From Metallyticus violacea (lineage: Eukaryota; Arthropoda; Insecta; Mantodea; Metallyticidae), in assembly GCA_030762175.1 (NCBI GenBank), contig CM060842.1, positions 50,622,501 through 50,686,500 on the forward strand: DNA of 64,000 bases. Reading direction: 5' to 3'. The first letter of the stretch is position 1. Every line of letters starts with the position of its first letter. Below are positions 63,141 through 64,000 of the stretch, one piece after another. The notes under the pieces are model-generated. The model made no database searches and had not been told where the DNA came from. It was given only the letters and a program-made list of their open reading frames with translations. The translations under genes were made by a program, and so were the position numbers.

Positions 63141-64000
63141 GTAATCACAATTAGCATGTTTGAAGCAATGTTGCTTTTATTCAGTGCCAGCAGATTAGAA
63201 AACTTAACTCTTACTGCAATTATTAAATTAAATTAATAGGAATTATACAAAAAATTATTGTATCTCTCATTGCTGCATTTGAAGAATTTAGAAGATAAGA
63301 TCTGGAACCTTGAAGTAAAAGGTACTGCTATGTCTGCATTATATTTACCATAAATCCTTATATAGAGTACCTGAATTAACTATGAATCAACTTGGAGTGT
63401 TTTACCTGTTCGGAGCAGTGCTCATTGACATTTGCAGGTATCATCAGTGATACTGATATAACATACTATAGTTTCTTAAACTATTTTAAAAAGTTTTACT
63501 TAACAACTTTATTAAAGGAGATACTAAACCTGGTCATCATTATTGTCCATACATTTTGACACCTCTTTAAAAAACTATGTCATTTGCTATAGGTTATGTT
63601 AAGCAGTGCTGGCAGTGATCTTTCAGAATATGTGGATTTGTCTTCTATGTGGCATTTTTTTTATTATTTGCCGCAGAAAAGGGCATAGGTCTGGTAACCA
63701 AGGAGACCAACTAATCCTTACTGATAATCAAAACCTGGAAGTTAGGCAAGAAAATGCTCTTTCTATTTGGGTTGATATATTTAAGAATCAGATAGAAAGG
63801 AACATGTTTCCTTACATTTGAAGTTGGTAGGGCCAGTTTTTATTTTGAATCCCCTCCCCCCATTTGGCTTCTGTTGCCTAAACCTTTTAAGGTTTAAAAC
63901 ATTTTTTTTTATCTGTTTTGGAACCTTAAGGATTTTTTCCTGCAATTATTTATGCATTTGAAAAAACACACAAAGAATTTCAATATAACGAAAAATGTTA
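63141..64000 (+). other. start of the next mesh intron
   Basis: No continuation matching the expected sushi domain was found. An open stretch after an acceptor-like site at 63677 is phase-compatible but unlike the family (see findings). Confidence 0.55.

Overview
This is an AT-rich, intron-rich animal nuclear window crowded with retroelements. It is best read as an insect, perhaps one with a large genome such as a polyneopteran; the species cannot be fixed from sequence. One host gene is recognised: the plus-strand orthologue of Drosophila mesh, a smooth septate junction membrane protein related to vertebrate SUSD2. Sixteen coding exons (15682-63140) have GT-AG borders, keep one open frame of about 946 codons, and follow the family's domain order: NIDO, Ig/E-set-like, AMOP, VWD. 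The sushi and transmembrane exons must lie beyond 64000. The signal-peptide exon is uncertain; a phase-compatible candidate at 10989-11070 adjoins a SINE.

Upstream of and inside the gene, the sequence is mostly transposon remains. 300-1700 holds a minus-strand R1/I-like retrotransposon fragment. 5540-7580 is a diverged tandem satellite of about 140 bp. 9.1-17.7 kb has microsatellites, three SINE-like families and fragments of a non-LTR element whose best copy is at 52.9-55.06 kb. Introns hold two degraded hAT-like transposases (30.5-31.96 and 47.4-48.4 kb), a CR1/jockey-like fragment with an ATT tail (32.77-34.3 kb), a deleted mariner (51.43-51.99 kb) and a 1.8-kb element with long inverted repeats (49.65-51.43 kb).

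The most striking material is a set of Penelope-like elements (PLEs) with GIY-YIG endonuclease domains: seven coding copies or fragments and five short fold-back units. Many are head-to-head inverted structures, and several have 11-12 bp target-site duplications. At or just after the end of the PLE reading frame most copies carry a hammerhead-ribozyme-like motif: CUGANGA, U, stem II with a short loop, GAAA, a short self-complementary stem III, then UH. In two copies the stop codon lies inside CUGANGA. The stem III sequence differs between copies (ACCGGU, ACAUGU, ACAUAUGU, ACUAGU) but stays self-complementary, which suggests selection for a dimeric ribozyme. Hammerhead motifs in PLEs are known; the diversity here and the independently inserted solo fold-backs merit checking.

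All calls come from reading the sequence. No alignment, database search or folding program was run.
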